Below are positions 1 through 9,800 of a stretch of DNA of 64,000 nt, piece by piece. Position 1 is the stretch's first letter. Every line of letters begins with the position of its first letter. The position numbers and the translations under genes are program-made. The notes beneath the pieces are model-generated. The model was not told the DNA's origin. It was given only the letters and a program-made list of their open reading frames with translations, and did not search any database. Source of the DNA: Xanthomonas hortorum pv. cynarae (GTDB lineage: Bacteria; Pseudomonadota; Gammaproteobacteria; Xanthomonadales; Xanthomonadaceae); assembly GCF_002939985.1 (NCBI RefSeq), contig NZ_MDFM01000020.1, positions 28,828 through 92,827 on the forward strand, given 5' to 3'.

Positions 1-194
1 TGGCGTATGTCTGTGTTGTGGCGCAGTGCGTTCTGTTCGCACGGGCAGGCACATGATCGGTATGGCATGGCATGGCATGGCAGTGCGCGCGCATACACGC
101 GAGATGATCTCGATGCGTGTCGAGCGATGTGCAGGCACGCAACCATCACGCCCGGTCCGTACCGTGGAAGACTCTTTACAAGCAGGTGGCCTCC

Positions 195-371
195 ATGGAT
201 TTTGACTCTTCGCAGCAACTGCGCATTCTTCGCGACATCCACGACACCACGCCGGTCGCCGACGAAGAAGCCAATTGGGCAGTGCGCGCCGGCTACGCGA
301 CACAGGCCGAAGACGGCGATATCGATCTGACTCACGAAGGTCGCAAGGCATTGGATGACGGGCAGACCTGA
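195..371 (+). CDS. Small hypothetical protein (58 aa)
   Basis: I do not recognise a family. I chose the ATG at 195, which has a purine-rich AGGTGG stretch a few bases upstream. The longer reading from 117 adds a segment of odd composition. The protein is acidic and soluble-looking, with no signal peptide or membrane segment, and ends in EGRKALDDGQT. It lies just downstream of the tRNA cluster on the opposite strand, so the two units are convergent. Codon use looks like the rest of the chromosome, which is the main reason to believe it is a gene. Confidence 0.5.
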   Translation: MDFDSSQQLRILRDIHDTTPVADEEANWAVRAGYATQAEDGDIDLTHEGRKALDDGQT

Positions 372-410
372 CGCAGCTTTTTGCGTAGACGTTCGCACAC
401 GTAAACGTCA

Positions 411-440
411 GGCAAAAAAAGCCCCGGCAGTGCCGGGGCT
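411..440 (-). terminator. Rho-independent terminator of the tRNA-Ala/Glu unit
   Basis: On the minus strand a perfect GCCCCGGCA/TGCCGGGGC hairpin is followed by seven T residues. It stands 11 bases beyond the 3' end of tRNA-Glu (451-526). Confidence 0.85.
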
Positions 441-450
441 TCTGGATGAT

Positions 451-526
451 TGGCGTCCCCACGGGGATTCGAACCCCGGTGTCCACCGTGAAAGGGTGGT
501 GTCCTAGGCCTCTAGACGATGGGGAC
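451..526 (-). tRNA. tRNA-Glu (UUC)
   Basis: A 76-nt cloverleaf on the minus strand, beginning GTCCCC and ending GGGGACGCCA with an encoded CCA. The anticodon arm CCACC-CTTTCAC-GGTGG gives anticodon TTC. It is identical in its body to the copy at 831-906. Confidence 0.97.
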
Positions 527-574
527 GCGTATCAAAACCTGGTTGTAGATTCCAGACGGCCTATGTCTAGAATT

Positions 575-650
575 TGGTGGAGCCAGGCGGGATCGAACCG
601 CCGACCTCCTGCATGCCATGCAGGCGCTCTCCCAGCTGAGCTATGGCCCC
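575..650 (-). tRNA. tRNA-Ala (GGC)
   Basis: A 76-nt tRNA on the minus strand from GGGGCCA to GGCTCCACCA. The anticodon arm CCTGC-ATGGCAT-GCAGG gives GGC, alanine. It forms a co-transcribed Ala-Glu pair with 451-526. Confidence 0.97.
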
Positions 651-792
651 GCAGTGTTGCGAGCCGGCAATCATAGCGACATCGAGAGCGCTTGGGAAGT
701 AATTCGTAGAAAAATTTGCTGGATGCATCTGCCGCTGGGTGCATCGACTAAATGCATCTGCTCGCCCGCAGTGCTCGCAACAAAAAGCACGC

Positions 793-820
793 AAAAAAAA
801 GCCCCGACAGTGCCGAGGCT
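793..820 (-). terminator. Terminator between the two tRNA units
   Basis: On the minus strand an imperfect GCCTCGGC/GTCGGGGC hairpin with two wobble pairs precedes eight T residues. It is a diverged copy of the terminator at 411-440 and follows the second tRNA-Glu. It may attenuate transcription between the tandem tRNA units. Confidence 0.7.
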
Positions 821-830
821 TTCAGATGAT

Positions 831-906
831 TGGCGTCCCCACGGGGATTCGAACCCCGGTGTCCACCGTGAAAGGGTGGTGTCCTAGGCCTCTAGACGAT
901 GGGGAC
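831..906 (-). tRNA. tRNA-Glu (UUC), second copy
   Basis: Same 76-nt sequence and anticodon TTC as the copy at 451-526, with encoded CCA. The flanks out to about 940 are also nearly identical to those of the first copy, which shows a tandem duplication. Confidence 0.97.
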
Positions 907-952
907 GCGTATCAAAACCTGAGTTGTCATCCTGACGGCCTAATGCCAGGAG

Positions 953-1028
953 TGGTGGAGCCAGGCGGGATCGAACCGCCGACCTCCTGCATGCCATGCA
1001 GGCGCTCTCCCAGCTGAGCTATGGCCCC
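953..1028 (-). tRNA. tRNA-Ala (GGC), second copy
   Basis: Same 76-nt body as 575-650, anticodon GGC, encoded CCA. It is the first tRNA of the minus-strand cluster: Ala, Glu, terminator, Ala, Glu, terminator. Confidence 0.97.
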
Positions 1029-1133
1029 ACGAAACTGAGAACGAAATGATAGCGGCCGGTTAAGGTTCGCGCAAGTGGTTTTTCATTCGGAATGAGACGG
1101 AGCGTGCGCCCGATACGGCACGCACGCTACGAC

Positions 1134-1595
1134 TCAATTGACGCCATGCAGATCGCGCAACTGCGTCTGCCGTGCACCGAAATAAGCGGCCAGATCGGCG
1201 ATGTCCTGGTCGCTCAACGCGGTGGCCTGCGCGGTCATCAACACGTGTTGGCGATCACCGCTGCGGTAGGCCTGCAAGGCATGCGCAAGATAGTCGCCGT
1301 ACTGGCCGCCGAGCTTAGGATAGCTCGGGTCGATTGGCGCATTGCCATCGGCACCGTGACAATCCACGCAGCTCTGGCCGGTGGCCTTGCCTTTCGCGTG
1401 AGCCAGCTTGTCGCCGGCGGCAGCGCGGCCGGTCGGCAGGCCGGCCGACGAGCCGGAGCCGTGCTCGCCGCTGGCGTGGCCGGCATCGCCAGCAGAATGA
1501 TCGGTGGATTCCACCTGGGATTGGGAGCAGGCCGCCAGCATCAGGGCAGCGACCAGGGCGATGGCTAGACGCGGAGCGTACAGGGCGTTCGTCAT
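1134..1595 (-). CDS. Lipoprotein cytochrome c, class I (c553/c4-like)
   Basis: A mono-haem c-type cytochrome of 153 aa. The N-terminus is a lipoprotein signal with lipobox LAAC (Cys23), so the protein is probably anchored to a membrane facing the periplasm. A flexible Gly/Ser/His-rich linker (about 30-60) leads to the haem-binding CVDCH (Cys76-His80), and Met120 is the likely second axial ligand. The C-terminal DQDIADLAAYF helix is typical of c4/c553 domains. It follows a second cytochrome c gene with only 8 bp between them, so the two probably form an operon and may act as an electron-carrier pair feeding a terminal oxidase. Family is secure; the partner oxidase cannot be told from the window. 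Confidence 0.9.
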   Translation of the reverse strand: MTNALYAPRLAIALVAALMLAACSQSQVESTDHSAGDAGHASGEHGSGSSAGLPTGRAAAGDKLAHAKGKATGQSCVDCHGADGNAPIDPSYPKLGGQYGDYLAHALQAYRSGDRQHVLMTAQATALSDQDIADLAAYFGARQTQLRDLHGVN

Positions 1596-1603
1596 GTGGG
1601 CGC

Positions 1604-2002
1604 TTATTTGAGGGTGGACAGGTAGGCGGAGATATCGGCGATATCCTGCTCGGAAAAGCTTTGCGCCTGTGCCTGCATGGTCGGGTGTTTACGCTTGCCC
1701 TGGCGATATTCGGTCAGCGCCTGCGTGAGGTATTGGCTGGACTGGCCGCCGATCTTGGGCACGCGATAACTGGGGTAGGCGTTCTTGTAGCCGGTCACGC
1801 CATGGCAGCCCTGGCAGGTATAAGCCAGTAGCCGGCCATTCGACGGATTGCCGGTGGGCGCTGCAGGTGCTGCCACTGCCACTGCCGCGGCGGGCGCAGG
1901 CGTGGACGGAACTGCAGACGGGATTGACGGTGTCGCTGATGCGCCCCCAAACGGCAGGAAGACGACCAGAGCGAGACAAGCGGCGAGCGGCTGCGGGCGC
2001 AT
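1604..2002 (-). CDS. Periplasmic cytochrome c, class I
   Basis: A 132-aa mono-haem cytochrome with a cleavable signal peptide (about residues 1-23), an Ala/Pro-rich linker to residue 50, the haem motif CQGCH (Cys63-His67) and a probable axial Met109. The final FSEQDIADISAYLSTL helix matches the downstream cytochrome, which suggests the two arose by duplication. I placed the start at 2002 rather than 2038 because MRPQPLAAC begins a clean signal peptide. It is the first gene of the two-cytochrome unit. Confidence 0.88.
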   Translation of the reverse strand: MRPQPLAACLALVVFLPFGGASATPSIPSAVPSTPAPAAAVAVAAPAAPTGNPSNGRLLAYTCQGCHGVTGYKNAYPSYRVPKIGGQSSQYLTQALTEYRQGKRKHPTMQAQAQSFSEQDIADISAYLSTLK

Positions 2003-2207
2003 GGTTTCGTATCCGGAAGACTGATTGAGCGTCCGCACGTGGGGGCGTGACGAACCGGTCTGAGTATGCCTGCGATTTGGCGCGGCGCAAACCAGGGGTG
2101 AATAGGCAAACTTGAACAGACCATGACCTTTGGCGCATTGGCGACATGATCGTTCGGGTGGTCTACTTGCCTACAACACCTGTTCACGCATCCACTAGGA
2201 CACGACG

Positions 2208-3350
2208 ATGTCGCCACTCTCTTTCTTGCCCGGCCGCAGCGGAACCTGCGCCGCCGCGTTGTTGATCACCACTAGCCTGCTGCTGGGCGGTTGCAAGACC
2301 GGAGACGGCGAGGCCAAGGCCGCCGAGGAAAAGAAAGCCGTCGATGCGGTGCCGGTGGAAATCGCCAAGGCCGCGCGCCGTGCGGTGGCGGCCAGCTATA
2401 CCGGCACCGCCGCCCTGGAGCCACGTGCCGAAGCACAGGTGGTGGCCAAGACGTCCGGCGTGGCGTTGGCGGTGATGGTGGAAGAGGGGCAAAAAGTGTC
2501 GGCTGGCCAGGCATTAGTACGGCTGGACCCGGACCGCGCGCATCTGGCGGTGGCGCAAAGCGAGGCGCAATTGCGCAAGCTGGAAAACAGCTATCGCCGT
2601 GCCACGCAACTGGTCGGCCAGCAATTAGTCAGCGCCGCCGATGTCGACCAGCTCAAGTTCGATGTCGAAAACAGCCGCGCACAGTACCGGCTTGCATCGC
2701 TGGAGTTGTCCTACACCACGGTGCAGGCGCCGATTTCCGGGGTGATCGCCTCGCGTTCGATCAAGACCGGCAACTTCGTGCAGATCAACACGCCGATCTT
2801 TCGCATCGTCGACGACTCGCAGCTGGAAGCCACGCTTAATGTGCCCGAGCGCGAACTGGCCACGCTCAAATCCGGCCAGCCGGTGACCTTGCTCGCCGAC
2901 GCATTGCCGGGCCAGCAATTCATCGGCAAGGTCGATCGCATCGCGCCGGTGGTGGATTCGGGCAGTGGCACGTTTCGTGTGGTGTGTGCGTTCGGCCAGG
3001 GCGCCGAAGCGCTGCAGCCGGGCATGTTCGGGCGCATCCGCATCGATTACGACCAGCGCAAGGATGCCTTGGTGATCCCGCGCCTGGCGCTGCTGGACGA
3101 TGGCGAACCGGCGGTGTTCGTGGTGCGCAATGGCAAGGCCAGCCGGGTACCGGTGAAGCTCGGTTATGCCGAAGGTCCGTGGCTGGAAGTGCGGCAAGGC
3201 CTGAAGGAAGGCGACCAGGTGGTCACCGCCGGCAAGGTGGCGCTGCGCGATGGCACCGTGGTGCAGATCATCGGCCAGCCTGAGCGCAAGCCGGTGGCGG
3301 CAGCACCGGCAGCCGGCGACAAGACCGGCAGCGATGAGACGCGCTCATGA
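2208..3350 (+). CDS. RND efflux periplasmic adaptor (membrane fusion protein), lipoprotein
   Basis: A 380-aa HlyD/AcrA-type adaptor linking an inner-membrane RND pump to an outer-membrane channel. The lipobox LLGGC places the lipidated Cys at 29. A split biotinyl-lipoyl domain surrounds a helical hairpin (roughly residues 95-150), followed by beta-barrel and membrane-proximal domains. The ATG follows AGGACACGACG. The stop overlaps the next start (ATGA), so adaptor and pump are translationally coupled. No outer-membrane TolC-type gene and no local regulator is present nearby; the channel is presumably encoded elsewhere. Substrate cannot be read from sequence. Confidence 0.93.
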   Translation: MSPLSFLPGRSGTCAAALLITTSLLLGGCKTGDGEAKAAEEKKAVDAVPVEIAKAARRAVAASYTGTAALEPRAEAQVVAKTSGVALAVMVEEGQKVSAGQALVRLDPDRAHLAVAQSEAQLRKLENSYRRATQLVGQQLVSAADVDQLKFDVENSRAQYRLASLELSYTTVQAPISGVIASRSIKTGNFVQINTPIFRIVDDSQLEATLNVPERELATLKSGQPVTLLADALPGQQFIGKVDRIAPVVDSGSGTFRVVCAFGQGAEALQPGMFGRIRIDYDQRKDALVIPRLALLDDGEPAVFVVRNGKASRVPVKLGYAEGPWLEVRQGLKEGDQVVTAGKVALRDGTVVQIIGQPERKPVAAAPAAGDKTGSDETRS

Positions 3351-6300
3351 GCGATCACGGCAAGGCGCACGGACCCGTGCACGACCCGCATGCGCCATTG
3401 CACGGAGGTGGTGGCGGTTTGGTGGCCTTCGCGACGCGGCGGCGGGTGACCATCGCGATGATCACCGTGACCATGCTGCTGTTCGGGCTGATCGCGCTGC
3501 GTAGCCTGAAGGTCAATCTGCTGCCGGATCTGAGCTATCCCACGCTGACCGTGCGCACCGAATACACCGGTGCAGCGCCGGCGGAAATCGAGACGCTGGT
3601 GACCGAGCCGGTGGAAGAAGCGGTCGGCGTGGTCAAGAACCTGCGCAAGCTCAAGTCGATCTCGCGCACCGGGCAAAGCGATGTGGTGCTGGAATTCGCC
3701 TGGGGCACCAACATGGACCAGGCCGGCCTGGAAGTGCGCGACAAGATGGAAGCCTTGTCGCTGCCGCTGGAAACCAAGCCGCCGGTGCTGTTGCGCTTCA
3801 ATCCCTCGACCGAGCCGATCATGCGGCTTGCGCTGTCGCCCAAGCAGGCGCCGGCCTCCGACAGCGATGCGATTCGTCAGCTCACCGGCTTGCGTCGTTA
3901 CGCCGACGAGGATCTGAAGAAGAAGCTCGAACCGGTGGCCGGCGTGGCCGCGGTCAAGGTCGGCGGCGGGCTGGAAGACGAGATCCAGGTCGATATCGAC
4001 CAGCAGAAACTCGCCCAGCTCAATCTGCCGATCGACAACGTGATCACCCGGCTCAAGGAAGAGAACGTCAACATCTCCGGCGGCCGCCTGGAAGAAGGCT
4101 CGCAGCGGTATCTGGTGCGCACGGTCAACCAGTTCGTGGATCTGGACGAGATCCGCAACATGCTTGTGACCACGCAAAGCAGCAGCGGCAGCGCGGCGGA
4201 AGCAGCGATGCAGCAGATGTATGCGATTGCCGCGTCCACCGGCTCGCAGGCGGCATTGGCTGCAGCGGCTGAAGTGCAGAGCACCTCGTCGTCGGCCAGC
4301 AGCAGCATTGCCGGCGGCATGCCGGTGCGATTGAAAGATGTGGCCGAGGTGCGCCAGGGTTACAAGGAACGCGAGGCGATCATCCGCCTGGGCGGCAAGG
4401 AAACGGTGGAACTGGCGATCTACAAGGAAGGCGATGCCAACACGGTGTCCACCGCGGCTGCGTTGCGCAAGCGCCTGGAGCAGTTGAAGGCGACCGTGCC
4501 CGGCGACGTGGAAATCACCACCATCGAGGACCAGTCGCACTTCATCGAACATGCGATCAGCGACGTCAAGAAAGATGCGGTGATCGGCGGCGTGCTGGCG
4601 ATCCTGATCATCTTCCTGTTCCTGCGCGATGGCTGGAGCACGTTTGTGATCAGCCTGTCGTTGCCGGTGTCGATCATCACCACGTTCTTCTTCATGGGCC
4701 AGTTGGGACTGAGCCTCAACGTGATGTCGCTAGGCGGCTTGGCGTTGGCGACCGGCCTGGTGGTGGACGATTCGATCGTGGTGCTGGAGAGCATCGCCAA
4801 GGCGCGCGAACGTGGCTTGAGCGTGCTGGATGCGGCGATTGCCGGCACCCGCGAAGTGAGCATGGCGGTGATGGCCTCCACGCTGACCACGATCGCGGTG
4901 TTTCTGCCGCTGGTGTTCGTCGAAGGGATTGCCGGGCAGCTGTTCCGCGACCAGGCGATGACGGTGGCGATTGCGATTGCGATCTCGCTGGTGGTGTCGA
5001 TGACGTTGATTCCGATGTTGAGTTCGCTCAAGGGCGCGCCGCCAATGGCGTTCCCGGACGAGCCCAGCCATCCGCAGTGGCAGCCGGAGCAGCGTTGGCT
5101 CAAGCCAGTGGCGGCAGGCCGGCGTGGTGCCGGTGCGAGCGTGCGCTATGCGTTCTTCGGTGCGGCGTGGGCGGTGGTCAAGCTCTGGCGTGGTATCGCG
5201 CGGGTGGTCTCGCCGGTGATGCGCAAGGCCAGCGATCTGGCGATGGCCCCGTATGGCCGCGCCGAGCGTGGTTATCTGGCGATGTTGCCGGTGGCGTTGC
5301 GTCGACCCGGGTTGGTATTGGGATTGGCAGCGGCTGCGTTTATCGGCACGGTGTTTCTGGTGCCGATGCTGGGGGCGGATCTGATTCCGCAGTTGGCGCA
5401 GGACCGCTTCGAAATGACCGTGAAGCTACCTTCCGGCACGCCGCTGGCGCAGACCGATGCCCTGGTGCGCGAGCTGCAGCTGGCGCACGACAAAGACCCG
5501 GGCATTGCTTCGTTGTATGGCGTCAGCGGCAGTGGCACGCGGCTGGATGCCAACCCCACCGAGAGCGGCGAGAACATCGGCAAGCTCACCGTGGTGATGG
5601 CCGGCGGCGGCAGCCCGGCAGTGGAGGCGGCCGCCACCGCACGGCTGCGCAGCAGCATGGTCGGGCATCCGGGTGCGCAGGTGGATTTCGCGCGTCCGGC
5701 GTTGTTCAGTTTTTCCACGCCGCTGGAAGTCGAGCTGCGTGGGCAGGATCTGGGCGAACTGGAACGCGCCGGGCAGAAGTTGGCGGCGATGCTGCGTGCC
5801 AATGGCCACTACGCCGACGTCAAATCGACGGTGGAAGAAGGCTTTCCGGAAATCCAGATCCGTTTCGATCAGGAACGCGCCGGTGCGTTGGGGTTGACCA
5901 CGCGTCAGATCGCCGATGTCATCGTCAAGAAGGTGCGCGGCGATGTGGCCACGCGCTACAGCTTTCGCGATCGCAAGATCGATGTGCTGGTGCGTGCGCA
6001 GCACAGCGACCGCGCCAGTGTGGAAGCGATCCGGCAGTTGATCGTCAACCCGGGCAGCAGCCGACCGGTGCGCCTGGCGGCGGTGGCCGAGGTGTTGGCG
6101 ACGACCGGGCCGAGCGAGATCCATCGCGCCGACCAGACCCGCGTGGCAATCGTCTCGGCGAGCCTGCATGACATGGATCTGGGCGGTGCGGTGCGCGAGG
6201 TCGAGTCGATTGTGCGCAACAATCCGCTGGCCGCTGGCGTGGGCATGCATATCGGCGGGCAGGGCGAGGAGCTGGCGCAATCGGTGAAGTCGCTGTTGTT

Positions 6301-6859
6301 CGCGTTTGGTCTAGCGATTTTTCTGGTCTATCTGGTGATGGCCTCGCAGTTCGAATCGCTGCTGCATCCGTTCGTCATCCTGTTCACCATTCCGCTGGCG
6401 ATGGTCGGCGCGGTGCTGGCCTTGCTGATGACCGGCAAGCCGGTGTCGGTGGTGGTATTCATCGGTTTGATCCTGCTGGTGGGGCTGGTGACCAAGAACG
6501 CGATCATCCTGATCGACAAGGTCAACCAGGTGCGCGAGGAAGGCGTGCCCAAGCGCGAGGCCTTGATCGAAGGCGCACGTTCGCGCTTGCGCCCGATCGT
6601 GATGACCACGCTGTGCACGCTGTTCGGCTTTCTGCCGCTGGCGGTGGCGATGGGCGAGGGCGCGGAAGTGCGCGCGCCGATGGCGATCACCGTGATCGGC
6701 GGCCTGCTGGTGTCCACGTTGCTGACGCTGCTGGTGATCCCGGTGGTGTACGACCTGCTGGATCGTCGCGCCGATGCGTATTACCTGGAGCGTGGCCGGC
6801 GCATGGCACGGCAGCAGGCGCAGGCGCGCGATAACACCGACGGACTGGAGGCGCTATGA
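3347..6859 (+). CDS. RND efflux pump inner-membrane subunit (1170 aa)
   Basis: An AcrB/HAE1-family proton-drug antiporter. TM1 follows a 30-residue His/Gly-rich N-terminal extension. The TM4 motif GLVVDDSIVVLE keeps both acidic proton-relay residues. The protein is about 130 residues longer than AcrB. The extra length lies in an Ala/Ser/Gln-rich insertion in the first periplasmic porter loop (about residues 280-325) and an enlarged cytoplasmic loop between TM6 and TM7 (about 565-640). It overlaps both neighbours by 4 bp, giving one adaptor and two different pump subunits in a single operon. This resembles heteromeric systems such as MdtBC, but membership of that subgroup is inference. Confidence 0.93.
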   Translation: MSDHGKAHGPVHDPHAPLHGGGGGLVAFATRRRVTIAMITVTMLLFGLIALRSLKVNLLPDLSYPTLTVRTEYTGAAPAEIETLVTEPVEEAVGVVKNLRKLKSISRTGQSDVVLEFAWGTNMDQAGLEVRDKMEALSLPLETKPPVLLRFNPSTEPIMRLALSPKQAPASDSDAIRQLTGLRRYADEDLKKKLEPVAGVAAVKVGGGLEDEIQVDIDQQKLAQLNLPIDNVITRLKEENVNISGGRLEEGSQRYLVRTVNQFVDLDEIRNMLVTTQSSSGSAAEAAMQQMYAIAASTGSQAALAAAAEVQSTSSSASSSIAGGMPVRLKDVAEVRQGYKEREAIIRLGGKETVELAIYKEGDANTVSTAAALRKRLEQLKATVPGDVEITTIEDQSHFIEHAISDVKKDAVIGGVLAILIIFLFLRDGWSTFVISLSLPVSIITTFFFMGQLGLSLNVMSLGGLALATGLVVDDSIVVLESIAKARERGLSVLDAAIAGTREVSMAVMASTLTTIAVFLPLVFVEGIAGQLFRDQAMTVAIAIAISLVVSMTLIPMLSSLKGAPPMAFPDEPSHPQWQPEQRWLKPVAAGRRGAGASVRYAFFGAAWAVVKLWRGIARVVSPVMRKASDLAMAPYGRAERGYLAMLPVALRRPGLVLGLAAAAFIGTVFLVPMLGADLIPQLAQDRFEMTVKLPSGTPLAQTDALVRELQLAHDKDPGIASLYGVSGSGTRLDANPTESGENIGKLTVVMAGGGSPAVEAAATARLRSSMVGHPGAQVDFARPALFSFSTPLEVELRGQDLGELERAGQKLAAMLRANGHYADVKSTVEEGFPEIQIRFDQERAGALGLTTRQIADVIVKKVRGDVATRYSFRDRKIDVLVRAQHSDRASVEAIRQLIVNPGSSRPVRLAAVAEVLATTGPSEIHRADQTRVAIVSASLHDMDLGGAVREVESIVRNNPLAAGVGMHIGGQGEELAQSVKSLLFAFGLAIFLVYLVMASQFESLLHPFVILFTIPLAMVGAVLALLMTGKPVSVVVFIGLILLVGLVTKNAIILIDKVNQVREEGVPKREALIEGARSRLRPIVMTTLCTLFGFLPLAVAMGEGAEVRAPMAITVIGGLLVSTLLTLLVIPVVYDLLDRRADAYYLERGRRMARQQAQARDNTDGLEAL

Positions 6860-9800
6860 GCGTTGCCGCCTTCAGCATCCGCCGCCCGGTCACCACCATC
6901 ATGTGCTTCGTGTCGCTGGTGGTGGTGGGGCTGATCGCCGCCTTCCGGCTGCCGCTGGAAGCATTGCCGGATATCTCCGCACCGTTCCTGTTCGTGCAAC
7001 TGCCGTACACCGGCTCTACGCCGGACGAGGTGGAACGCAACCTGGTGCGGCCGGCCGAGGAAGCGCTGGCGACGATGACCGGCATCAAGCGCATGCGCTC
7101 GACCGCCACCGCCGATGGCGCCAATATCTTCATCGAGTTCTCCGACTGGGACCGCGACATCGCCATCGCCGCATCGGATGCGCGCGAGCGGCTGGATGCC
7201 ATTCGCGATGATTTTCCGGAGGATCTGCAGCGCTTCCATATCTTCAAATGGTCCAGCAGCGACGAGCCGGTGCTCAAGGTGCGCCTGGCCAGCCAGACCG
7301 ACTTGACCGGCGCCTACGACATGCTTGACCGCGAGTTCAAGCGGCGTATCGAACGGATTCCCGGCGTGGCCAAGGTGGAGATCTCCGGCGCACCGCCGAA
7401 CGAGGTCGAGATCGCCATCGCGCCGGACCGGCTGACCGCGCACGACCTCAGCCTCAACGATTTGAGCGAGCGTCTGAGCAAGCTCAATTTCTCGGTATCT
7501 GCTGGTCAGATCGATGACAACGGCCAGCGCATCCGCGTGCAGCCGATCGGCGAACTGCGCGATCTGCAGGAGTTGCGCGAGTTGGTGCTCAACGCAAAAG
7601 GACTGCGTTTGGGCGATATCGCCGAAGTGCGGCTCAACCCGACGCGGATGAATTACGGGCGTCGTCTAGATGGACGCCCTGCGATCGGGTTGGATGTCTA
7701 CAAGGAGCGCAGCGCCAACCTGGTGGACGTGTCCAAGGCGGCTTTGAAGGAAGTCGAAGATATCCGCGCCGAGCCTGCGATGCGCGATGTACAGGTCAAG
7801 GTGATCGACAACCAGGGCAAGGCGGTGACTTCATCGCTGGCCGAACTGGCCGAAGCCGGCGCGGTGGGCTTGCTGTTGTCGATCACGGTGTTGTTCTTCT
7901 TCCTGCGTCATTGGCCCTCGACGCTGATGGTGACGCTGGCGATTCCGATCTGCTTTGCGATCACGCTGGGCTTCATGTACTTCGTCGGCGTCACGCTCAA
8001 CATCCTCACGATGATGGGCTTGCTGCTGGCGGTCGGCATGTTGGTCGACAATGCGGTGGTGGTGGTGGAAAGCATCTACCAGGAACGCGAGCGCATGCCG
8101 GGCCAACCGCAGCTGGCTGCGTTGCTGGGCACGCGCAGCGTGGCCATCGCGCTCAGCGCCGGCACCTTGTGTCACTGCATCGTGTTCGTGCCCAATCTGT
8201 TCGGCGAAACCAACAACATCAGCATCTTCATGGCGCAGATCGCGATCACCATTTCGGTGTCGCTGCTGGCCTCGTGGCTGGTGGCGATCAGCCTGATTCC
8301 GATGTTGTCGGCGCGCATGAAGACACCGCCGATGGTGACTTCCGAACATGGCGTGATCGCGCGGCTGCAGCGGCGCTACGCCAAGGTGCTGGCATGGACG
8401 CTTGCCCATCGCGGCTGGAGCGTGGCCGGTATCGTGTTGGTGAGCGCGATCAGCCTGGTGCCGATGAAGTTGACCAAGGTCGACATGTTCGGCGGCGATG
8501 GCGGCAACGAGGCCTTCATCCAGTACCAGTGGAAAGGCTCGTACACGCATGAGCAGCTCGGCGAGGAAATCGGGCGGGTCGAAAATTTCCTGGAAGCCAA
8601 TCGCAACAAGTACCACATCACCCAGGTGTATTCGTGGTTCAGCGAGGTGGAAGGCAGCAGCACCACCGTGACCTTCGACGCGAGCAAGGTCAAAGACCTG
8701 CCCGCCTTGCTTGAGCAGATCCGCAAGGCCTTGCCGCGTTCGGCGCGCGCCGATTACAGCATCGGTAACCAGGGCGATGGCGGCAGCGGCAATCAAGGCG
8801 TGCAGGTGCAGTTGGTCGGCGATTCGACCCAGGCATTGCAGGCATTGGCCGACGATGTGGTGCCGCTGCTGGCACAGCGCAAGGAATTGCGCGATGTGCA
8901 CGTGGACACCGGCGACCGCACCAGCGAGTTGGCGATCCGGGTGGACCGCGAGCGCGCGGCGGCCTTCGGTTTCAGTGCCGAGCAGGTGGCGAGTTTCGTC
9001 GGGTTGGCATTGCGTGGTACGCCGCTACGCGAGTTCCGCCGCAGCGACAACGAGGTACCGGTATGGGTGCGGTTTGCCGGAGCCGAACAGAGCAAGCCTG
9101 AGGATCTGGCCAGCTTCACGGTGCGTACCAAGGATGGCCGCAGCGTGCCGTTGCTCAGTCTGGTGGACGTGCAAATTCGCCCGGCGGCGACGCAGATCGG
9201 CCGCACCAATCGCCAGACCACGCTGACCATTAAGGCCAATCTGGCCGAAAAAGTCACCGTGCCGGAGGCACGTGCGGCGATGGAAAAACCGCTCAAGGCG
9301 ATGAGCTTCCCTGCCGGTTACAGCTATACCTTCGACGGCGGCGATTATCAGAACGACGGCGAAGCGATGGGCCAGATGGTGTTCAATCTGGTGATCGCGC
9401 TGGTGATGATCTACGTGGTGATGGCAGCGGTGTTCGAGTCGTTGCTATTCCCGGCGGCGATCATGAGCGGTGTGCTGTTTTCGATTTTCGGGGTGTTCTG
9501 GCTGTTCTGGATCACCGGCACCTCGTTCGGGATCATGTCCTTCATCGGCATTCTGGTGCTGATGGGGGTGGTGGTGAACAACGGCATCGTGATGATCGAG
9601 CACATCAACAACCTGCGCCGCCGCGGCATGGTCCGCACGCAGGCGTTGATCGAAGGCTCACGCGAGCGCTTGCGGCCGATCATGATGACAATGGGCACCG
9701 CGATCCTTGCGATGGTGCCGATCTCGCTGACCAGCACCACGATGTTCAGCGACGGCCCACCGTACTTCCCGATGGCCCGCGCGATCGCCGGTGGCCTAGC

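Noticed and set aside
446-1017. Plus-strand ORFs across the tRNA-Glu/Ala genes (for example 446-676, 739-1017)
   Set aside because: They are antisense translations of tRNA genes and recur at each copy; these peptides are well-known annotation artefacts.
3164-4552. Long minus-strand ORF (462 codons) opposite the RND adaptor and pump genes
   Set aside because: Codon bias in GC-rich DNA opens the antisense frame. It is His/Arg/Gln-rich with no domain, and the plus-strand genes are clear.
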